Below, piece after piece: positions 41,086-54,006 of a stretch of DNA of 64,000 nucleotides. Every line of letters starts with the position of its first letter. Within the stretch, counting starts at the first letter, position 1. Both the position numbers and the translations under genes were made by a program. Location of the stretch: assembly GCA_039519185.1 (NCBI GenBank), contig CM076851.1:52372751-52436750 (forward strand), written 5' to 3'. This DNA comes from Astragalus membranaceus. Taxonomy: Eukaryota; Streptophyta; Magnoliopsida; Fabales; Fabaceae. Under the pieces are notes generated by a model that worked only from the letters and a program-made list of their open reading frames with translations, did not search any database and was not told where the DNA came from.

Positions 41086-44000
41086 ATCTAAAAAAATTAT
41101 CTTTGAAAATAACGACGCTGATAACTCATGCTGTAACTTTGACCACCCTATTAATCAAACTGAGGAAGATATTGAAGATAACTGGGAAACCCCTCCAGAG
41201 TTGATGAGAATGATGGAACAAGAGGATAAGGTGATCCAGCCCCACAAGGAATCGACCGAAACAATTAACTTGGGCACAGAAGAAGACAAGAGAGAAATCA
41301 AGATCGGCACCACAATGAAAGACAGCGAACGGGAGAAACTGGTACGACTTTTGTTCGAATATGTCGACATTTTTGCATGGACATATCAAGACATGCCCGA
41401 ACTAGACACCGACATAGTCGAACACAAACTACCAGTGAAACCCGAATGCCCACCGGTGAAACAGAAATTAAGAAGAATGAAGCCGGATATGTCAATGAAA
41501 ATCCGAGACGAGGTTAAGAAGCAATTCGATGCTGGGTTCTTAGCAGTAGTCAAATACCCTCAATGGGTCGCCAACATTGTTCCAGTTCCAAAGAAAGATG
41601 GGAAGGTTCGGATGTGTGTCGATTATCGAGATTTGAACAGAGCCAGCCCTAAAGATGATTTTCCTTTGCCTCACATTGGTATCCTGGTAGACAACACAGC
41701 ACAACACTCTCTCTTCTCCTTCATGGATGGGTATTCCGGATATAACCAAATCAAGATGGCCCCTGAGGATATGGAGAAAACCACCTTCATCACTCTCTGG
41801 GGTACATTCTGTTACAAAGTAATGCCATTCGGACTGAAGAATGCTGGTGCAACTTACCAAAGGGCAATGGTAGCATTATTCCATGATATGATGCATAAAG
41901 AAATAGAGGTCTACGTGGATGATATGATTGCAAAATCCAAGACTGAGGAAGAACATGTCGTTAATCTGCAAAAACTCTTCGAGCGTCTGAGCAAGTTCAA
42001 ACTCAGATTAAATCCTGCCAAATGCACTTTTGGTGTAAAATCAGGAAAGCTCTTGGGTTTCATAGTCAGTCAAAGGGGAATAGAGGTAGATCCAGCCAAG
42101 GTACGAGCAATTCTTGAAATGCCGGCACCTAAAACCGAGAAAGAGGTTCGTGGATTCTTGGGAAGATTGAATTACATTTCCAGATTCATATCCCAATTAA
42201 CATCCACCTGTGAGCCTATCTTCAAATTATTGTGCAAGAATCAAGAGACGAAGTGGAATGATAACTGCCAAGAAGCCTTTGAGAAGATCAAGAGGTATCT
42301 CCAAAATCCACCAGTCCTAATGCCACCTGTACCTGGCAGACCTCTCATCTTGTACTTAACAGTGCTAGACAAATCAATGGGTTGTGTGCTGGGGCAACAT
42401 GACGAATCCGGAAGGAAAGAGCATGCCATCTACTATCTCAGCAAGAAGTTCACTGAATGCGAGACAAGATACTCGTTGTTTGGAAAAAACGTGTCGTGCT
42501 TTGGCCTGGGCTGCACGCCGTCTGAGGCAGTATATGCTAAGCCATACTACTTGGTTGGTATCTAAAATGGATCCAATCAAATACATCTTTGAAAAACCCG
42601 CACTCACAGGGAGAATTGCTCGCTGGCAAATGTTGCTATCTGAATACGACATCTTGTACGTCACTCAAAAAGCGATCAAAGGTAGTGCATTGGCTGAATA
42701 CTTGGCACACCAACCCATTGAGGATTACCAATCAATGCAATGCGATTTCCCCGATGAAGATATGATGGCTCTATTCGGAGAAGGAAAGTCTCCAGGCGAC
42801 GAAAGGTGGAGAATGTCATTTGATGGCGCTTCCAATCTATGGGGGCATGGGGTCGGAGCTGTATTGATTTCCCCAGATAACCGCTTCATACCGTGTACTG
42901 CTAGATTGAGTTTCTATTGCACCAACAACATCGCAGAATATAAAGCATGTATTCTGGGCATCCAAGCGGCCCTCGAGTGGAAGGTCAAGAGACTCGATGT
43001 ATATGGAGACTCGGCCTTGGTCATCTATCAAATAAAATGTGACTGGGAGACCAGAGATTCCAAGTTGATCCCCTATCGCGATCACGTCCAAAAGATGATC
43101 GAACAGTTTGACGAGATCACCTTCCACCATTTCCCTCGTGAAGAAAATCAGTTGGCAGACGCCTTAGCAACTTTGTCGTCAATGTTCAATATCAATGACA
43201 ATAAGAGTCTGACACTCATCCGAATTCAACATCGAGATTTGCCAGCACATCATTGTATGGAAATTGAAGAAGAACCCGACAGTGAACCTTGGTATTACGA
43301 CATCAAGCAGTATATAATAAACAGAGAATACCCTCCTGGTGCCACAGAGAATGATAAAAGAACGCTCAGGAGATTGTCAATGGGTTTCTTTCTAAATGGG
43401 GAAGTACTTTATAAAAGAAATCACGATATGGTCCTCCTCCGATGTGTGGCAAAAGAAGAGGCAGAAAGGATTATGAAAGACGTCCACGAAGGCTCGTTCG
43501 GCACTCATTCTAATGGGCATACAATGGCAAGAAAGATCTTGAGGGCTGGCTACTACTGGTTGTCAATAGAGACCGATTGCTTTAACTATGTGAGGAAGTG
43601 TCATAAATGTCAAATCTATGCTAATAACATTCATGTGCCGCCCGCTTCTTTGAACGTTTTAGCAGCACCATGGCCTTTCTCAATGTGGGGCATGGATGTC
43701 ATCGGTCCTATCGAACCTAAAGCATCGAACGGTCATCGCTTCATCCTGGTTGCTATTGATTATTTCACCAAGTGGGTCGAAGCCGCTTCTTATACCAGTG
43801 TAACGAAATCTGTGGTCGTCAAGTTCATAAAAAGGGACTTGGTCTGCCGTTACGGCCTTCCAAATAAGATCATCACAGATAACGGGACCAACCTGAATAA
43901 CAAGATGATGAAAGAGTTGTGTGAGGATTTCAAAATTCAACACCACAACTCTTCTCCATACCGTCCAAAGATGAATGGGGCGGTCGAAGCGGCAAACAAG

Positions 44001-44537
44001 AATATAAAGAAGATCGTGCAAAAAATGGTGGTTACATTCAAAGATTGGCATGAAATGCTTCCCTTCGCCCTGCACGGATACCGAACCTCAGTTCGCACGT
44101 CAACAGGGGCAACTCCATTTTCGCTAGTATACGGGATGGAAGCAGTTCTTCCCATCGAAGTTGAAATACCCTCTCTGCGAGTGCTGATGGAAACAAAATT
44201 AGAAGAAGCGGAATGGGTTCAAGCTCGTCTCGATCAGTTGAATCTCATTGAAGAAAAGAGAGTAGTAGCTCTGTGTCATGGGCAGTTGTACCAGCAAAGA
44301 ATGAAGAAAGCATTCGAGAAGAACGTTCGTCCTCGACAGTTTCAGGAGGGAGACCTAGTGCTCAAGAAAATCCTGCCTATCCAAAAAGATTCTCGGGGGA
44401 AATGGACCCCTAATTATGAAGGACCTTATGTGGTGAAGAAAGCATTCTCTGGAGGCGCATTAATCCTCACAAAAATGGATGGTGATGACCTCCCACTCCC
44501 AGTGAACTCAGATGCAGTCAAGAAGTACTATGCCTAA
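41086..44537 (+). pseudogene. pol: Ogre RT-RNase H-aRNH-integrase, unit 1, one frameshift
   Basis: Reverse transcriptase with CVDYRDLNRASPKDDFPLP, FMDGYSGYNQI and YVDDM (41912-41926); RNase H with the LGFIVSQRGIEVDP connection. A second, archaeal-type RNase H is at ~42800-43180 (MSFDGASN, NNIAEYKA, VYGDSALV, QLADALA). The integrase has the zinc region YVRKCHKCQIYA, then D in WGMDVIGP (~43690), D in ITDNGTN (~43877) and E in GAVEAANK (~43985), with a GPYVVKKAF tail. Dual RNase H marks the Tat/Ogre lineage. An extra T in 42479-42481, absent in unit 2, shifts the frame within the first RNase H; the downstream frame is open from there to 44537. Confidence 0.9.
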
Positions 44538-46011
44538 AAGAAATATATGGAAAAAAGAGAAAGATGATCCAAGCAAAAACGAGCCCGCTAGGTCGAAAAC
44601 CCAAAAGGGCGGCCTAGGCAAAAATTAGAGCGACCCGATGGATTGAAAACTCTAAAGAGCGATCCAGGCAAAAATTAGGGTCAGAAAGTTGGACTTTGAA
44701 CAGATACTAAGGCAGTTCACGCCTCTGGAAGTTGAATGATGAGTGGTCAAGTTTATGTATGGGTGATTGACGTCGTTACTCCAAAGATGCAAACCATTAA
44801 GGAATCTGCTCTTCCTTTTTCTTTCTTTTTAGTTTAAAAACTCTCAATGTAATTTCCGGTCGGTGTGACATTCTGCGCACTTGGCTTCCTTTGAGTATTG
44901 AACCTTGGTTCTCAGTTTAAAGCTCTCAATGTAATTTCCGGTCAGTGTGACCTTCTGCACACTCGGCCTCCATTTGAATATTAAACACTTGCTTTGTTCC
45001 TTTGTTTCCAATCCACTTTAAAATGATGTTTCATGATACATGATACTGAATTGCCAAGCATGTGCACAATCAAGAGCATTACAATCATTACGAAATTTCT
45101 GAAAATTACGGAAAGGAGATAATCTCTCATAAATAGAACTTGCAAAAGGACAAATACGTGCACGATCACTGCAAACAAAGAATCATAATAGCTTGTGCTT
45201 CAATCTGACAATGCCATTACTCGGGGCAATCCTCATATCTCACACCGAAAGTCCCGCGAGTTGATGAGACCAGTAAAAAGAAAGCCAAAAAGAAAAACAA
45301 GAAGCAAAGAAAAATGAAAAAAAGAAAGCAAGAGCAAACCATTCCATATTTCATTTATCAGCATCAATCACATGCATACATCGCATGCATGTCATGTGCA
45401 TGATACTTGTTGCATACCGACCTCAAGTGTCGACCCTTTCTAATTTGTTAAAAGCCAACGCGACAAGTGTTGATCTCGAATTAACAAACCAGATCGTAAT
45501 GTTAGCACCGAGTCTAGCACCGATCTTCCAGACCCCCAGAGGTCCAATCCAGATCGCACGTCGACATCGAGCACCGACGGATCATCCGGCCCCAGGCCAT
45601 TCAGACTAGCTATGTCAGCCTAAGACATAGTGGACGTCATTCGTGATCAGTTCTAGACCTGATCTTTTTAACGGCCGCTCGAAAAAAAAGGCCACCCCCG
45701 GACCCCGGCAGTCCTTCAAAGCCCCAGTGCACCTTCGGACCCCAAAAGGTCCTCCAGGGGTTTAGGCAACCCCCTTGGAGCCCCAGTACTCCCTTAGAGC
45801 CCAAATGCTCTTTTAGAGCCCCAGTGCTCCGCCAGATCCACAGTGATCATTTATTTATTTGTTCTGGTTGACACACCAAGTGTTAATCGTCCCTCCTTTC
45901 CCTAACTCATCGGACAAAATTAGAGTCTATTCTATCTTTATTTTTATTTCTACTACGAATAGCTGAAAATCATTCACCTTTTCTAGTAAAATATAAATAA
46001 AGAGGGGCAGC
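44538..46011 (+). other. Ogre 3' untranslated region with tandem repeats, unit 1
   Basis: No ORF of note. Two ~50-bp repeats with GGCAAAAATTAG(A/G)G occur at 44620-44690. Two ~80-bp repeats starting CTCAATGTAATTTCCGGTC occur at ~44846 and ~44922. A cluster of GAGCCCCAGTGCTC-like phrases is at ~45715-45835. A polypurine tract AAAGAGGGG precedes LTR2. Confidence 0.8.
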
Positions 46012-49000
46012 TGTTATACCCTAATTTTGCCCGATCCTTTTATTGTACTAGTTTTAGCCCCGTGTCACGTATCACAAGCCTATGGTACTTCGAGCGCTGT
46101 TTTGTTTTTAATTTGGACCGATTTGTCCAATTGGGCCTATGTCCAACCTTTTTGGGTCTGATTTCATTAGCTTGTCTATTTGAGCTTACGCTTAGTGTTT
46201 TGAACCAGTTTTTAATAATTGGGCTTATGTCTAATGTTTGCCTAAATGGACCTGTGGGGCTAAATTGGACCTGATCTTAATTTTGTTCTAATTGGGCTTT
46301 ATTTCAGCCATTTTTCTAAGTTGGGCCTATGATTGGGCTTGGTCCAATTTAATCATTCTCATCCACTTCAACCAAAAACAAAAATCTGTCCATAGCAAAT
46401 ATAATCAAAAGTCAATAAAAATAATTTACAAATGTTTACAATAATCCAAAAAATCAAAAATTAAATTAAAAAATAATACAAAACCGAAAATAACCAAAAA
46501 TACAAAAAAATCAAAAACGAAAATAAATAAAAATAAAAGCAGCAACCGCAGTCCTTGGGCCTGTTCTTGCTGAGCAAGTTTCCTCAAGAGGTCCAAATAC
46601 CTGAAAAAGGAAAGAAATGGGGAAGGATCAGCAAAACCCTAATTTTTTTACCTATATAAGCAAGCCTTGACACAACAATTCAGGCAGAGAAAAACAGCAA
46701 CACACAGACGGAAATTACATAGAGTTCAGAACCAAAAGATTAGGGTTTTCCCATTGAAACCCTAATCACGAAACATTAAGAATTCAGAAACAGAAGTAGC
46801 AGGAGCAGAAACAACCAGGATAACAGTAGCAGTGGTTAGTTAACAACAGCAATCAAACAAAAGTGCAGAAGTTGGAAAACAGGTTGGTGCTTCTCTTATT
46901 CAAAAATACCAAAATCATGTAGACATAGGTGTGATCTGTGATGCTTTAACCTTTTTAGATGTTCACATGTTAAATAAATCGTACATATAGCGACTGCAAG
47001 GTTATTTTGATGATTCTTTTGGTGACACATATGCCCTGTATACGTTTCTGTATGAATGGATTAGGCCTTAAAAAATTTTTAGAAAACTAATCAGGGTTAT
47101 AAAAAATTTTGTTTTGAAAAATCAGTTTGTAACGAAGCTTGGTTCCGAACAACATCTGTTTTTTAGAAAAATTAGGGCTTAGTTAGCAAAAATCCGATCG
47201 GTTCTGTTTGCGTTAAAAAGTGGAAATGGCTTAAAAGATTAGGTTTGCTAATCTGTTTCAGAAAGGAGGTTAGGCAAAGGTTGTGGCCAAAAGTAGGGTT
47301 TAGTTTTTTAAACGAATCAGAAATAAAAATTGGTGAAAATAGAAATCAAACAGAGAAACAAAAAAGGATATGCAAAAAAAGGAATCGGAAAGTAAAAAAA
47401 ATATATAAAGAAACATACCCAGATTTTGACCGCCACCACCGGCGGAGGTCATCGCCGTAAGGCGTGGCCACCGTGCTCCTCCGCGTCGTCGTCAACCCCG
47501 CGGTCTCCCCGTCACCGTGTCGTTTGCGTTCCACCACCGTGAATCACCCAGAGCAGCGAAAACAAATGTAAAGAAAAACAATCAGATTAGAAGAGTGGAG
47601 AGGAGGGAGAAAGTAAAAATATAAAAAGAGGAACCGAAGCCTCACCTACTAGTTCCGGCAACCATAGACGGTGGCCGTTAGCTCCAAACACCGCTGAGCC
47701 GTCGCCGTTCCCCTTCTCTTGCGATCTTTCAAACCGAACCAGGACATAGCCATTGCCGTCGTCTCCATCATCGCGTCTGGCGTCGACAACCATCACCGCC
47801 GTTGGTCTCTCCCCCTCCGCCGCTGTCAGCTAATAGACCGATGTAGTCATCGGCCACCCCTCACCTTCACTCCTCATCATCACCCTCTTCCTCTTTGCGT
47901 TTTCACCCATCTCTCTCTCTCACGCCGAACCCACTGCTATTTCCCCTGAACTCCCATTCTTGTTTTCGTTTTTCTCACTCTTCAAAATCTCTCTCCCATG
48001 ATGTATGTCTGTACGGTGCCGGAATAGAGAGGAAGAAGGAGATGAGGTTAGACGGTGGTGGTCGAAGAAGAAAGGGGAGGAGCCACGGTTCCGTGAAGCG
48101 AGGCGAAGAAAGGGGGAAAATTAGAGAAATTAGGGTTGGAAGGATTTGGGGTTGGAACGGCGCGGCTGGAGAAGGGAGTGAAGGAAATTAGGTTTAGGTT
48201 TTTTGGATTTCCATATATAGTGTGGACATCCAGGGTCATTTTGGTCTTTTCACTTAACTCAATACTACTTACACCCCTCATTTGCGTATTACGCCTCCCC
48301 CTGAAAAAGGCCCATGAATTTGTGGACCGGTTCACAAAATGGGCTGCTGCTTTTCACACCCAGTTTTCAATAATACAACTCCCTTCTGCAAACTGCACCC
48401 CATTTTATTGCTGCACCCTCCTTTTCGTTTTTATTTAATTTCTCTTACAAAAAGCCTACAAAATACCTAAATAATTCACTTAATTCCCAAAAAATATAAA
48501 TAGGGGACTAAGTCGACTGTACAGTTGGGTTAGCCTGCTTTTTAGGTCACTAATGAACCGTTACGGATCATGGCCTAAAATCCCTATTTAAAACAAACAA
48601 ATTTTTAAATTAAAATTAACCCCAACACAGTTTTTTCCCCACGAATCAAATTCTCAAAATAGGGGACTAAGCCGACTGTACAGACGGGTTAGTCAGCGTT
48701 CTAGGATAAATGAGCCGTACGGCTCAGGAATCCTAAAACCCCTATTCCAATAAAATCAAACAAACATACTTCAAATCATTTTCCAAACTCCAAAAATTCT
48801 ATTTTCATAAAGTAGGGGACTAAGCCGACTGTACAGTCGGGTTAGTCGTCGTTTTAACTGATCACTCAGGCGTCCTAAGACCCCTATATTAAAAAATACC
48901 AACCAACAAACATCTTTCTACCAAGAACTACGTGTGATTTGATTCTCTACCAAGAGATACGTAGGAGCAGATAGAGGCCACATCTGTCAATTGCACTAAT

Positions 49001-49343
49001 AAAAAACCTTTTTCAGTCTTTTCCTAAATAATCTCTTTCTCAAATACAAATAAAATACCATTTTTCTTCTTTCTTTTAATTCACAATAAAAGGGCAAAAA
49101 TAAATGTTTTCAAAATTAACTTCCGCTTCTACAACTAATTAGCAGGTAACCTTCCTTAGGAAGGATGTCGTGGGGTGCTAATACCTTCCCCACGCATAAC
49201 CGACTCCCGAACCCAAATCTGGTCTCAAGGACCCTTATCCAATCCAAAAGGGATTTTCCAATATTTGCCCTTAAACTAAACTTTGGTGGCGGCTTCATTT
49301 TTGAACCTTCGAGGAATCCTTCTCGGATTTTTCGGTCGCTACA
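46012..49343 (+). repeat. Ogre LTR2 (3,332 bp)
   Basis: Same ends as LTR1. About three substitutions and one T-run change separate it from LTR3, versus ~25 differences from LTR1. Confidence 0.92.
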
Positions 49344-49613
49344 ATAGCAAATTATAATAAACACAGTATCACCCGTATGCACGGGTAAAATACTAATATT
49401 GAAACTCAAATAAACATTTAAAAGGAAACAAAATGTCTTCACATAACAAAGTAAAACACATAAACGACTAGCATAGATAAAGTACACCTTGGATATGAGG
49501 AGTCTAACTGCTATCTAACTCATACCAATCTGAAATAGCGCCAAACCTACGAAGTCTGCGAGACCTAAGCAATAAAATAGCGCCATGGCTCCGTGACTCC
49601 TTCACCGCCAAGT
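49344..49613 (+). other. Unit 2 post-LTR segment with Helitron-like hairpin
   Basis: Same sequence as 35059-35328, with the hairpin at 49371-49386. No PBS recognised. Confidence 0.6.
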
Positions 49614-51434
49614 ATGATCCACCGTTACGCTGAAGCTCTCACTGCATTGGGCCAGTATTATGATCCACCGTTACGGTGTTTCACCTTTCAAGACTATCAG
49701 CTAGCCCCGACCTTAGAAGAGTTTGAAAATATACTATGCTTCCCTCCAGCAAACAAAAAGCCATACCGATATGTGGAAAATTACCCTATAGCTGAAAAAC
49801 TGTCTGAAATATTAAAAATTCCAACATCACACTTGGCCAAGAAGATAATTGTAAAGAAGGGGGTAGAAGGATTGACAAGATGGTACTTGGAAGAGGAAGC
49901 CTCGTTCTGGGCTGGTAAAGAAAATTGGGCTACATTCATGGACGTCTTCGCTCTAATCATCTATGGGGTCGTTCTATTCCCCAATGACGACGGCTATATT
50001 GATTACACTGCAATAGATGTTTTCTTAGCATTCAAACTCCGAGGACAAAACCCCGCCTCAGTTGTTCTCGCTGACGTGTATTACACCATTCACGAACGTC
50101 ACAAAAAACGATCAGGCTTGATCCTATGTTGTTTTCCTGTATTGTATCGCTGGTTCACTTCCCACATCTTCAAAAGAAATCATCATATAGAGGTCAGGGG
50201 CAAGACAGAATGGGCCCAATACATCGCCGGCCTCAAAGGGAGTGACATTTCTTGGTATTCTCGGGACCAAAATATAGAAGAAATCGTCTATCAGTGTGGT
50301 GACTTCCCAAACGTTCCCCTCATAGGGACTAAAGGCTGCATTAACTACAATCCCGCCATTGCTTTGAGGCAGTTGGGTTATTCTATGATGAATCCACCCC
50401 CGGAAGAATCTTTACTCTCATTTGTACTGGAGAAGAGAGGTTCGGAAGATCTTGATACGCTAAGAAAGATTAGTCGGGCTTGGGGCAAAATATCCAGAAA
50501 AGGTCATGAACTAGGGCCCAGAGGCATTGATGCCAAAGAAAGCTACATCCAGTGGGTCAAAACTAGAGCCCAAGAAATTGGACTACCATTCCGTCTGGCA
50601 ACTCCGGTCACCCCCGAGGTTCCTCCGCCTATCCCTATACTCGATGAAGATCTAGAGAAACTCCAAGTCGCCTTGTCCAAAGCAGAACAAGAAAAGGCAG
50701 AATTGCAAGCTAAACTAGAGAAAGTGCTCCAAGAAAATGTTGATTTACAACGAGAAAGTGCCATGAAAAGAAAGCGCCTGGCTGAATGTGATGAAAGGGA
50801 GCAGGCCGGGAAAGAAAAAATGCGCCGCCTGCAAGAAAGTCTCATGGGTGCAAATGAAGAGCTTAAAGTGCGCAATCGAGAGAGAGACCGGGCCATAGAT
50901 AATGCATATGGATGGGAAAAGCAGTTGACCAAGTTTGCAGCGATTGAAAGAACACTACGAAGCCAACTCGAAGATATGAAACCTCGACTAGAGGGAATGA
51001 CCGCTGAATGTGAGAATAGGCTGGTAATTGAAAGAAAGGCCAGAGAGGTGATACAAAAGAAGCTTGAGGAGTATCAAGAAGCTCTACAGGAAGAATGCAA
51101 GAAAACCATCGACCTGAAGGCTTATGCTGAATATCAAGACAAAATCTATGATGACCTTAACAAGGAACATATGTTTTTGAAAGAGCATTATGTGAAACTG
51201 AATGACGACTATGAGTACTGGAGGAACAAATTCTCCCAGTTAGCTGAGCTAGCAAATGAGGCTGTCAGAGAGATTCCCAGACACCTAATAGCAGCGGACT
51301 TTGCCAGAGATAAAGACACGCCCATCGAGATTACAAAATTCATTGATTTTTGTAAACGTCTTGTTACTGTGTTAAAAATTAAAGGACGTTATCCTGGTTT
51401 CATGGAAAAAGATGTAGTCCGCCAGTTTGCTTGA
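49614..51434 (+). CDS. Ogre ORF1 protein, unit 2
   Basis: 606 residues from the first ATG and intact. Only one amino-acid difference from unit 1 (Val for Ala at ~residue 376) despite several silent changes. Domain layout as in unit 1: a globular N-terminal half and a long C-terminal coiled coil. Confidence 0.82.
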   Translation: MIHRYAEALTALGQYYDPPLRCFTFQDYQLAPTLEEFENILCFPPANKKPYRYVENYPIAEKLSEILKIPTSHLAKKIIVKKGVEGLTRWYLEEEASFWAGKENWATFMDVFALIIYGVVLFPNDDGYIDYTAIDVFLAFKLRGQNPASVVLADVYYTIHERHKKRSGLILCCFPVLYRWFTSHIFKRNHHIEVRGKTEWAQYIAGLKGSDISWYSRDQNIEEIVYQCGDFPNVPLIGTKGCINYNPAIALRQLGYSMMNPPPEESLLSFVLEKRGSEDLDTLRKISRAWGKISRKGHELGPRGIDAKESYIQWVKTRAQEIGLPFRLATPVTPEVPPPIPILDEDLEKLQVALSKAEQEKAELQAKLEKVLQENVDLQRESAMKRKRLAECDEREQAGKEKMRRLQESLMGANEELKVRNRERDRAIDNAYGWEKQLTKFAAIERTLRSQLEDMKPRLEGMTAECENRLVIERKAREVIQKKLEEYQEALQEECKKTIDLKAYAEYQDKIYDDLNKEHMFLKEHYVKLNDDYEYWRNKFSQLAELANEAVREIPRHLIAADFARDKDTPIEITKFIDFCKRLVTVLKIKGRYPGFMEKDVVRQFA

Positions 51435-51672
51435 TTGTTTTTCATATATAAGACTCGTTCGTTCTGTTTTGAACTTTGAATCTATTTTGTGTTGAATAGA
51501 AACTTACAATTCTCCTGGCGTAACACGAAAGCATACATTTGCACTCCATGCATATTCATTCATTCATTCATTCATTCATGTACTTACGTCGAAAAACTTG
51601 AAAAAAAAAACAAAGTGAAAAGGCAAGCTGGTTCATCAACATCGCTACCGGACTCGTTCTCAAGCAAAGAAG
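51435..51672 (+). promoter_or_regulatory. ORF1-gag spacer with TATA-like box, unit 2
   Basis: TATATAAG at 51445-51452, and an (ATTC)n run one unit longer than in unit 1. Confidence 0.35.
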
Positions 51673-54006
51673 ATGGCCGAAGAAGATAATCAGGCTCTGA
51701 GAGAAGACATGGCAAAACTGAAGGATCAAATGAGCGAGATGATGGTATTGAAAGATCAAATGGCCGAACTCATGAAACTCCTCGAGAAAAGAAGCGCAGA
51801 CGAAAATGTCTCGGCAGGGAATACTGAGAACAATGCTTCGAGCCTTCCTCCTCCCAGCTCCGAGCCTCCATACACCGCTGGAGTGAACATCCAGGGCTAC
51901 CCATGGCCCCCTTACGGTCTCCCAGCTGGTTATACTCCTCCTACCATGGAGGTCAATCTAGAGGGAGGACCTTCGGGAGTCGCTGGACCTTCAACTCAAA
52001 ATACAAATGCAGAAATATCGCAAGCTCACTTCTCAAGTCCTACGACTGCACCTCAGGTCATTCCACGGGGTTATACTCCGTCACCAGTAGTAATTCATCA
52101 CGCTCCTACTCCCAATTCGCACATCTTGAATGCGAACTCCGCTGCAATACCAATGGTACCTCCTCACTGCAACATGAGAGGACCCACTCATAACTACTCA
52201 ATGGAGGACTCTCAGCCCAAGGATAAGTATCAAATGCTTGAAGAGCGCGTGAGAGCAATCGAAGGATCCAATGTCGGTGCAAGGGACGCGTACGACCTAT
52301 GTCTCGTCCCAAATGTGGCCATCCCTCCTAAATTCAAAGTGCCAGACTTCGACAAATATAGAGGTTCAACCTGTCCAGCAAGCCATCTGACCATGTACTG
52401 CAGGAAAATGGCCGCATTCGCACACGATGACAAACTGCTCATCCATTACTTTCAAGACAGCCTAGCTGAGTCAGCTTCGAATTGGTACATGCAGTTGGAA
52501 CGTGCTCACATCAGATGCTGGAAGGACCTAGCAGACGCTTTTCTAAAGCACTATAAGTACAACACTGATATGGCACCCGATAGGACACAGCTGCAGAATA
52601 TGGTGAAATGGGATAACGAGTCCTTTAAGGAATACGCTCAACGCTGGAGAGGGTTAGCAGCACAAGTAGCACCACCTTTGCTGGAAAAAGAAATGGTGAC
52701 AATGTTCATGGATACCTTACAGTCGCCCTTCTACGACAGATTGGTAGGGAGTGTATCCTCAAGCTTCTCGGATATGGTCATCATAGGAGAGAGGTTAGAG
52801 AATGGTTTAAGGAATGGAAAAATTGCACACAGCTTCACCGGAACCAATAGCCAGAAAAAGCCTTTCACTGGTTTTCCCAAAAGAAGAGAGGGGGAAACTA
52901 ACGCAATCACTGGAGCCGGAAAACCCTCCTACACTAAACCGCCACAAGCCTATCAATTCCCTACCCAAACGCCACCAGCCTCACCTCACCAAACTCTTCC
53001 CAGCTACAGACCACAAAATTACCCAGAGAGAAAGCCTGTTAGCTTTGACCCGATACCCATGTCGTACACAGACCTGTTTAACCATCTCATCGATCACAAC
53101 CTAATCACTCCCCGCCCGATGAGACCTATTCAGCCTCCTTTCCCCAAAAACTACGACCCGAATGCTACCTGTGGGTTCCACGCTGGAGCGGTCGGCCATT
53201 CCACTGAAAACTGCAAAGCTTTGAAATACGTGGTACAAGACCTGATCGAATCCAAATGGCTGAAATTCAAAGAAGACGGCCCAAATGTTGCCACTAACCC
53301 TCTACCAGGACATGGGAACTCCTCTGTTAATGCTGTTGAAATTTTTGAAGGAGAGCCCTTAATCAGAAAGGTGGAAGATATCAACACACCTCTAGACATT
53401 ATCCATGCTGAATTATGCCACTTCGGAGTTGTTATAAAGGGATGCGCCGGAAAAGATTTATGTACCAACCCTCGCTATGCCGGGACATGCGAAGCGTTAA
53501 AACTGGTCCTTCAAGATCTGCTGGATCGACATATAATACAAGTGGGATTTCAAAAGAGGGAGGACCAAGTGTCAACCATCCTATCGAGCAATGGCCAGGA
53601 CAAGGATACCCGGAAGCCGCTAGAGATCCGCTACACTAAGGACTCGAAGTCGTCCCTGGGTATACCTAAACCAATCACTATCCAAGTGCCCGCTCCCTTC
53701 CCCTACAGGGACACCAAAGCAGTCCCGTGGAATTACAGCGCGAAAGTCCAAGTGAAAGGTCCCCAGAACAGCCCTGATGTCATTAACATCTCAGGGGTTA
53801 GTGGAATGACTCGTAGCGGGCGTATCTATGCCCCTGAAAGACTCGGTGGAGGGAAAACAAGAGAAGAAGAAGAAAGAACCCGCAAGGGCAAAGACAAAGA
53901 AGTAGAACCTGTTGATAAGAATGCAGGCCAAAGGACACTGTCTGAACAAGAAGCCGGTGAATTCTTAAAGCTTATGAGGCAGAGTGAGTATAAGGTGGTT
54001 GACTAG
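51673..54006 (+). CDS. gag: Ogre Gag, unit 2
   Basis: 777 residues; lacks one copy of the 18-bp repeat present in unit 1. It reads AQRW where unit 1 has SQHW within the Gag domain, and AGKPS for AEKPS in the linker. Ends in the same TAG before protease. Confidence 0.88.
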   Translation: MAEEDNQALREDMAKLKDQMSEMMVLKDQMAELMKLLEKRSADENVSAGNTENNASSLPPPSSEPPYTAGVNIQGYPWPPYGLPAGYTPPTMEVNLEGGPSGVAGPSTQNTNAEISQAHFSSPTTAPQVIPRGYTPSPVVIHHAPTPNSHILNANSAAIPMVPPHCNMRGPTHNYSMEDSQPKDKYQMLEERVRAIEGSNVGARDAYDLCLVPNVAIPPKFKVPDFDKYRGSTCPASHLTMYCRKMAAFAHDDKLLIHYFQDSLAESASNWYMQLERAHIRCWKDLADAFLKHYKYNTDMAPDRTQLQNMVKWDNESFKEYAQRWRGLAAQVAPPLLEKEMVTMFMDTLQSPFYDRLVGSVSSSFSDMVIIGERLENGLRNGKIAHSFTGTNSQKKPFTGFPKRREGETNAITGAGKPSYTKPPQAYQFPTQTPPASPHQTLPSYRPQNYPERKPVSFDPIPMSYTDLFNHLIDHNLITPRPMRPIQPPFPKNYDPNATCGFHAGAVGHSTENCKALKYVVQDLIESKWLKFKEDGPNVATNPLPGHGNSSVNAVEIFEGEPLIRKVEDINTPLDIIHAELCHFGVVIKGCAGKDLCTNPRYAGTCEALKLVLQDLLDRHIIQVGFQKREDQVSTILSSNGQDKDTRKPLEIRYTKDSKSSLGIPKPITIQVPAPFPYRDTKAVPWNYSAKVQVKGPQNSPDVINISGVSGMTRSGRIYAPERLGGGKTREEEERTRKGKDKEVEPVDKNAGQRTLSEQEAGEFLKLMRQSEYKVVD

